From an uncultured Eubacteriales bacterium (lineage in GTDB: Bacteria; Bacillota; Clostridia; Oscillospirales; Ruminococcaceae): DNA of 9,227 nucleotides. The stretch is from the NCBI GenBank assembly GCA_959605275.1, contig CAUHFD010000107.1, forward strand, positions 1-9,227, written 5' to 3'. The notes beneath the pieces were generated by a model. It had not been told where the DNA came from. It was given only the letters and a program-made list of their open reading frames with translations, and ran no database searches. Below are positions 6,028 through 9,227 of the stretch, piece by piece (position 1 is the first letter of the stretch; each line of letters begins with the position of its first letter). The position numbers and the translations under genes were made by a program.

Positions 6028-6064
6028 AATGACTGTCTTGTACATTGTATAAGACAGTCATTTT
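6028..6064 (+). terminator. Strong intrinsic terminator
   Basis: AATGACTGTCTT (6028-6039) and AAGACAGTCATT (6051-6062) form a perfect 12-bp stem with an 11-nt loop, running into TTTT (6061-6064). It would end transcripts from the methyltransferase or from a short unit starting near 5989. The remaining sequence to 6209 shows only a small GATAAA/TTTATC hairpin (6148-6163). Confidence 0.75.
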
Positions 6065-6209
6065 GTCGTGATAGAGGTGTATTTTATTTGCAAAGATTAT
6101 AGATGGCTCTGTTTGGGGGAAAGACCGTTTGCAATTGTTTGGCGCAAGATAAAGCGGTTTATCTGATCCTCACTTTTTCAGTTTGTTGACCGTATCATGA
6201 TCATTTTCT

Positions 6210-6238
6210 TTGATGTTTCTATAAAAATATGTTATACT
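6210..6238 (+). promoter_or_regulatory. Promoter of the membrane protein - deformylase - AlkD operon
   Basis: TTGATG (6210-6215), 17 bp, then TATACT (6233-6238). Transcription would start near 6245, about 40 nt before the ATG at 6286. It is the only good promoter before the three-gene operon. Confidence 0.65.
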
Positions 6239-6285
6239 GGTACTCGAAAATATCGTGATTGGATCAAAAAGGAATGGTGGATATT

Positions 6286-7080
6286 ATGACAGAATTGATT
6301 GCACGGCGACAGTTTATGCCGATGTATATATGGTTGGATATTGCGTTTTTGGCAGTGCTTGCAGGTCTTTTGCTCTATAAAAAGAAATATATGACCGTGC
6401 TTGTCGGCTTTGTAATGGGAATTGTTTATATGCTTGTGGATTACGGAATCTTTCATTTGGTTTGCCACGCACGAAGTATTTCTGAGGGACACAGTTTGTT
6501 TTGGGTATTGTTTTGGATGTCTATGAGTTACGGCTTTACGAATTTTACATGGATTTGGTTGTGGCTTTCAAAAGACAAGCATCTTTTTGAATGGTCATTG
6601 CTGATTCTTCTTTGGTGGTTTTGCTGTCCACTGCTTGTGCAAACATTTGCAGCAAATCAGACGCCGATCATGATACAGCGCACTACCGGCAGTTATCATG
6701 GCTATATGGCGGCGATTCTGTTTGTCGGTTATCTGGCTGTAATTATTTACAACTTGATACAGAAAGATCGAACAAAATGTGTCCCTATTCTATGGATTTT
6801 GACTATTGGGGTTTTGGTACAATTCGGATGGGAAACCGGGTTGCTTATTGGTGGAATTCGAAGTGCGGGATTTGTTACGACGGAAGACAAGCTGGTTCCG
6901 TTGATTGTCAATTCTTTGCTTGAAACCAATCTCGGTATGCCTTATGTGTATTTCATTTTTATTGCTGTTACTGCAAGATTTACGGAGCAGTTTCAAAAAA
7001 GACAGCCGGGATTAAGCATCGTGAAGCGCATAGAAGAAAGCAATGCCGAAAAAGTAAGAGATCATGAGGTGTTGCTATGA
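6286..7080 (+). CDS. Polytopic membrane protein of unknown function
   Basis: I do not recognise a named family. The 264-aa product has six or seven probable transmembrane segments, at about residues 13-31, 36-58, 70-94, 102-121, 138-158, 165-190 and 213-230, with a basic, charged C-terminal tail (231-264) that is probably cytoplasmic. There is no cleavable signal peptide. Polar or charged residues lie in or near the membrane, e.g. VDYGIFH (51-57), QFGWETG (179-185) and ETNLGMPY (213-220), which suggests a binding or transport site rather than a simple anchor. ATG 6286 is preferred because AAGGA (6269-6273) and GGTGG (6276-6280) precede it; ATG 6274 and TTG 6259 are in-frame alternatives. The stop overlaps the next start as ATGA (7077-7080), so it is translated together with the deformylase-like gene. 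Confidence 0.8.
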   Translation: MTELIARRQFMPMYIWLDIAFLAVLAGLLLYKKKYMTVLVGFVMGIVYMLVDYGIFHLVCHARSISEGHSLFWVLFWMSMSYGFTNFTWIWLWLSKDKHLFEWSLLILLWWFCCPLLVQTFAANQTPIMIQRTTGSYHGYMAAILFVGYLAVIIYNLIQKDRTKCVPILWILTIGVLVQFGWETGLLIGGIRSAGFVTTEDKLVPLIVNSLLETNLGMPYVYFIFIAVTARFTEQFQKRQPGLSIVKRIEESNAEKVRDHEVLL

Positions 7081-7487
7081 TTAGAACGATTGTAAAAGAT
7101 GTCATATTTCTCGGACAGCGGTCCGATAAGGCGACGCCGGAGGATGTTTCGGTTGCCGGTGATTTATTGGATACATTGAGAGCAAACGCCGAGCATTGTG
7201 TCGGCATGGCGGCGAATATGATCGGCGTAAAAAAGTGCGTGATTGCTTTTGATAATGAGGGTAGTTATATGGTGATGTTTAATCCGGAAATTTTAAAATT
7301 TTCAGGTGCTTATGAAGCAGAAGAGGGTTGCCTGTCGCTGATCGGTACTCGTAAAACAAAACGATGGCAATTGATTAAAGTAAAATATCAAAATACTGAT
7401 TTTCAAACACGTATCAAAACCTTTTCGGGATTGACAGCACAGATCATTCAGCATGAAATTGATCATTGTAACGGGGTGATAATTTGA
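7077..7487 (+). CDS. Peptide deformylase family protein, short and atypical
   Basis: Peptide deformylases remove the formyl group from the initiator methionine of new proteins, using a metal held by one Cys and two His. In this 136-aa protein motif II, EGCLS (83-87, Cys85), and motif III, HEIDH (126-130, His126, Glu127, His130), are intact, so metal binding and the catalytic Glu are kept. Motif I, normally GxGxAAxQ, reads CVGMAANM (41-48): the first Gly is Cys and the Gln that supports the oxyanion is Met. The protein ends six residues after HEIDH, so the usual C-terminal extension or helix is missing (typical enzymes have about 150-190 residues). It overlaps the membrane-protein gene by 4 nt and ends 1 nt before the AlkD gene. 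It is probably an accessory deformylase or a relative with another amide substrate; the main def gene would lie elsewhere. Confidence 0.88.
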   Translation: MIRTIVKDVIFLGQRSDKATPEDVSVAGDLLDTLRANAEHCVGMAANMIGVKKCVIAFDNEGSYMVMFNPEILKFSGAYEAEEGCLSLIGTRKTKRWQLIKVKYQNTDFQTRIKTFSGLTAQIIQHEIDHCNGVII

Positions 7488-7488
7488 T

Positions 7489-8181
7489 ATGGGCAATGTT
7501 GAACAAATAGTACAGACACAGCTTTGGACAATGCAGGATTTAAAATATCGGGATTTTCAATGCAAATTGATGCCGACGGTGGCAACGGATACGGTGATTG
7601 GCGTTCGAACTCCGGAATTGCGAAAATTTGCAAAGGAATTCTCTGAAAAGCCGGAAGCAAACGAATTCTTAAAAATTTTACCCCACAAATATTATGAAGA
7701 AAATAATCTGCATGGCTTTTTGATTGAAAATATCAAGGATTATGATCGGATTATTGTGGAGCTAGACGCCTTCCTGCCATATGTGGATAACTGGGCAACC
7801 TGCGATCTGATAAGACCAAGGGTGTTGAAAAAGCATTTGAAGGAACTGCTTGTAAAAATCCGGGAATGGATAAGTGATGACCATACCTATACCATCCGTT
7901 TTGGTATTGAAATGTTAATGAGTTTTTATCTAGATGAACAGTTTTGTCCGGAGTATTTAGAACTTGTTGCCGATATTCGGTCGGAGGAATACTATGTTAA
8001 CATGATGATTGCCTGGTATTTTGCCACTGCACTGGCAAAACAGTATGATGCTGTATTGCCTTATATTGAACAGCATCGCCTAAACGAATGGACGCATAAT
8101 AAGGCAATTCAGAAAGCAATTGAAAGTTATCGTGTCTCCGGTGAACAGAAAGCATATTTGCGTACTTTGAAAATAAAATGA
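7489..8181 (+). CDS. DNA alkylation repair protein, AlkD-like glycosylase
   Basis: A 230-aa helical HEAT-like-repeat protein of the DNA alkylation repair family. AlkD of Bacillus cereus removes 3- and 7-alkylated purines without flipping the base. Family segments are IGVRTPELRKFAKE (37-50), LHGFLI (74-79), VDNWATCD (99-106), YTIRFGIEMLM (134-144), YYVNMMIAWYFATALAK (168-184) and HNKAIQKAIESYRVS (203-217). Trp102 and Asp106 have the same 4-residue spacing as AlkD catalytic Trp109 and Asp113; Arg137 and Trp176 are fair candidates for Arg148 and Trp187. The key residues therefore look present, and the protein is likely active. ATG 7489 is one base after the deformylase stop with only a weak Shine-Dalgarno sequence (GGGGTGA near 7473-7479), so translation is probably coupled. 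Confidence 0.93.
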   Translation: MGNVEQIVQTQLWTMQDLKYRDFQCKLMPTVATDTVIGVRTPELRKFAKEFSEKPEANEFLKILPHKYYEENNLHGFLIENIKDYDRIIVELDAFLPYVDNWATCDLIRPRVLKKHLKELLVKIREWISDDHTYTIRFGIEMLMSFYLDEQFCPEYLELVADIRSEEYYVNMMIAWYFATALAKQYDAVLPYIEQHRLNEWTHNKAIQKAIESYRVSGEQKAYLRTLKIK

Positions 8182-8438
8182 GGAAACAATTTTAAACAAT
8201 ACCGCTAGTATCGAAGATGGTGAATCGTAGTTTTTTATTGTTTTTTATGAAAATCATGCTCTTTGGGTTTCAATTTCAGAATCAAATTGAAATCTGTGTT
8301 CGTAACAAGAAATGTCTGAATTAAGAATAATACGAAATCTCGCCTTTTTCTTAGTTTGTTCAGCAGGTCTCGTTTTATAATACGGAAAGACATTACAAAA
8401 AAAGATGCTGTTTCTTAGCAGATGCTAGCGGTTAGGAA
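8182..8438. other. AT-rich gap after the AlkD gene
   Basis: No intact gene is seen. AAACAAT (8194-8200) could pair with ATTGTTT (8237-8243) before a T run (8241-8246), a weak candidate for the operon terminator. TTTCAATTT (8268-8276) and AAATTGAAA (8284-8292) form a perfect 9-bp hairpin with a 7-nt loop, extendable by G-U pairs. AGATGCT occurs twice (8404-8410, 8420-8426). Promoter boxes were not convincing. Confidence 0.4.
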
Positions 8439-8549
8439 ATGAAAAAGATATTTTATGCGGATTGGGGGATGGATGTAAACTCTTATAATCTTTATGATAA
8501 ACTGGGATTTTTCAACCCAGTTCCTTTTTCAAATAAATCATATCAATAA
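8439..8549 (+). pseudogene. Possible remnant of a GNAT acetyltransferase C-terminus
   Basis: A 36-codon frame encodes a peptide containing NSYNLYDKLGFF (14-25), which resembles the LYxKLGF end motif of GNAT acetyltransferases. The core acetyl-CoA motif is absent and an in-frame TAG lies just upstream (8433-8435), so it cannot be a whole enzyme. The frame also runs through the terminator hairpin of the opposite-strand GNAT gene. It is either decayed coding sequence or chance. Confidence 0.25.
8500..8529. terminator. Terminator at the end of the GNAT gene, two-way
   Basis: AACTGGG (8500-8506) pairs with CCCAGTT (8516-8522) around a 9-nt loop. On the + strand a T run follows (8525-8529). On the - strand the GNAT stop codon (8512-8514) lies in the loop; the sequence after the stem there is only moderately T-rich. 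Confidence 0.6.
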
Positions 8550-8958
8550 GTTGAACACCGTACTCAATGATTGGGTGGTCATAATTATTGATAAAAAAAT
8601 TTTTAATTCGATGACTTTCAATAAAACCGCATTTTTGATAAAAAGGTATGGTAAGTGGACTATCTCCTGTTCCAACTTGAAGCGTTTGAAAGCTGCATTT
8701 ATATTGTCGCTCGATAAATTGGATCAAAACCCTTCCATAACCTTTACGCTGACTTTGAGGCACTACGGCAATATTTTTGATTTCAAGTATGCCGCCTCCT
8801 TCGTCAGTGACAACACACTCCGCTTTTACACCATTATCTTCCAAAACAAACATTATCCCTCTATCAAGGTATCTATTAATCATATCCTCTTGCTCATCCG
8901 CAAGAAAAAGAAGTTTCATATAGTCCTTTTTGCCCTTTTTTACTTCTCTAATCTCCAT
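8512..8958 (-). CDS. GNAT family N-acetyltransferase
   Basis: A 148-aa acetyl-CoA-dependent N-acetyltransferase, soluble, with acceptor unknown. Motif A is clear: NIAVVPQSQRKGYGRVLI (62-79), with QRKGYG (70-75) as the pyrophosphate-binding loop. Motif B is LTIPFYQKCGF (102-112). The C-terminal segment, NYDHPIIEYGVQLIDMIYLK (125-144), resembles the YvbK-like group of Bacillus, in which a similar DHPI...DMI.LKK ending occurs. The length is normal and the frame is intact. On the - strand, GGAG (8966-8969) lies 7 nt before the ATG at 8958. The gene is a single unit, convergent with the AlkD operon and in the same direction as the tRNA-Gln gene behind it. Confidence 0.92.
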   Translation of the reverse strand: MEIREVKKGKKDYMKLLFLADEQEDMINRYLDRGIMFVLEDNGVKAECVVTDEGGGILEIKNIAVVPQSQRKGYGRVLIQFIERQYKCSFQTLQVGTGDSPLTIPFYQKCGFIESHRIKNFFINNYDHPIIEYGVQLIDMIYLKKELG

Positions 8959-8990
8959 GAACCCGCTCCACTAAATTCCTATTTGTTCTG

Positions 8991-9019
8991 CTAATATATA
9001 ATTATATTGGTAAAATCAA
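8991..9019 (-). promoter_or_regulatory. Possible promoter of the GNAT gene
   Basis: Read on the - strand, TTGATT (9014-9019) is followed after 17 bp by TATTAG (8991-8996). An overlapping TATATT (8993-8998) has a 15-bp spacer. Either would start transcription about 25 nt before the ATG. The boxes are moderate in a very AT-rich stretch. Confidence 0.4.
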
Positions 9020-9087
9020 GTCCGTCCTTATCCGCCGTAGCAATTTCACATGCCCGCAGGAATTTTTATCCACCCACAAGAGTGGTT

Positions 9088-9133
9088 GCCATGAAAAAAG
9101 GACTTAGCATTTGCTAAGTCCTTTTTTCATGGC
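9088..9133. terminator. 22-bp perfect inverted repeat, terminator of tRNA-Gln
   Basis: Positions 9088-9109 and 9112-9133 are perfect reverse complements around a TT loop. Each arm contains six A or T, so a T run follows the GC-containing core (GGACTTAGCA) on both strands and it can stop transcription both ways. The outermost bases, GCCA on the - strand, are the tRNA 3' end itself. Confidence 0.8.
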
Positions 9134-9205
9134 TGGGGTGGAAGGATTCGAACCTTCGGAATGACGGAGTCAGAGTCCGTTGCCTTACCGCTTGGCGACA
9201 CCCCA
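9130..9205 (-). tRNA. tRNA-Gln (anticodon CUG)
   Basis: On the - strand the acceptor stem TGGGGTG (9205-9199) pairs with CACCCCA (9140-9134), followed by discriminator G and an encoded CCA (9132-9130). The D arm GCC...GGC contains the GG of the D loop. The anticodon stem ACGGA/TCCGT closes the loop CTCTGAC, giving anticodon CTG (reads CAG, Gln). The T arm is GAAGG-TTCGAAT-CCTTC. All four arms pair well. The promoter must lie beyond the window edge, possibly in a tRNA cluster; 9206-9227 shows nothing recognisable. Confidence 0.96.
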
Positions 9206-9227
9206 ATATAAAAAATACCGGTGCTTG

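Noticed and set aside
5801..6061. Protein-coding gene on the - strand downstream of the methyltransferase
   Set aside because: It overlaps the methyltransferase end, its start falls in the terminator stem, it lacks a ribosome binding site, and its apparent repeats come from the inverted repeats in the DNA.
8494..8994. Long + strand frame opposite the GNAT gene
   Set aside because: The - strand product has full GNAT motifs and a good ribosome binding site; the + strand frame has no start signal and low-complexity content.

Overview
The window looks like chromosomal DNA from a low-to-moderate GC Bacillota, most likely a clostridial lineage. The basis is the order SRP RNA - dnaX - ybaB - recR (the scr-dnaX-yaaK-recR block of Bacillus and relatives), strong AAGGAGG-type ribosome binding sites, near-consensus sigma-A promoters, and a tmRNA whose encoded tag reads ANNNKLAYAA. 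I cannot name the genus from sequence alone.

Layout. Positions 85-2442 and on to 3039 form a housekeeping block on the + strand: a promoter, a short SRP RNA of about 150 nt, DnaX (tau/gamma clamp-loader subunit), the YbaB nucleoid protein and RecR. SmpB (3113-3580) follows with its own strong ribosome binding site. An alpha/beta-hydrolase gene (3609-4445) then sits between smpB and the tmRNA gene ssrA (4489-4839), so the two trans-translation partners are near neighbours but separated by an unrelated enzyme. ssrA ends at a strong terminator (4844-4880).

From about 4880 the character changes. Several hairpins stand in a row, then a cluster of TTTCATTGT-like half sites leads to a near-consensus promoter and a free-standing SAM-dependent methyltransferase (5171-5878). 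Downstream lies a non-coding stretch of about 400 bp with nested inverted repeats, a possible short transcription unit and a 12-bp perfect terminator (6028-6064). A second promoter (6210-6238) starts a tightly packed three-gene operon: a polytopic membrane protein of unknown function, a short peptide-deformylase-like protein that keeps its metal ligands but has an altered motif I, and an AlkD-type DNA alkylation repair protein. The gene junctions there are ATGA and a 1-nt gap.

The right end holds an AT-rich gap of about 300 bp with a possible GNAT gene remnant. It then carries a complete GNAT acetyltransferase on the - strand (8512-8958) and a tRNA-Gln(CUG) on the - strand (9130-9205), whose 3' end runs into a 22-bp perfect inverted repeat that acts as its terminator.

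Most of the window is ordinary core genome. The parts most worth a second look are the repeat cluster before the methyltransferase, the structured gap at 5896-6064, and the membrane protein / atypical deformylase / AlkD operon. I see no integrase, transposase, CRISPR array or duplicated attachment site, and nothing I would call a convincing new defence or mobile system.
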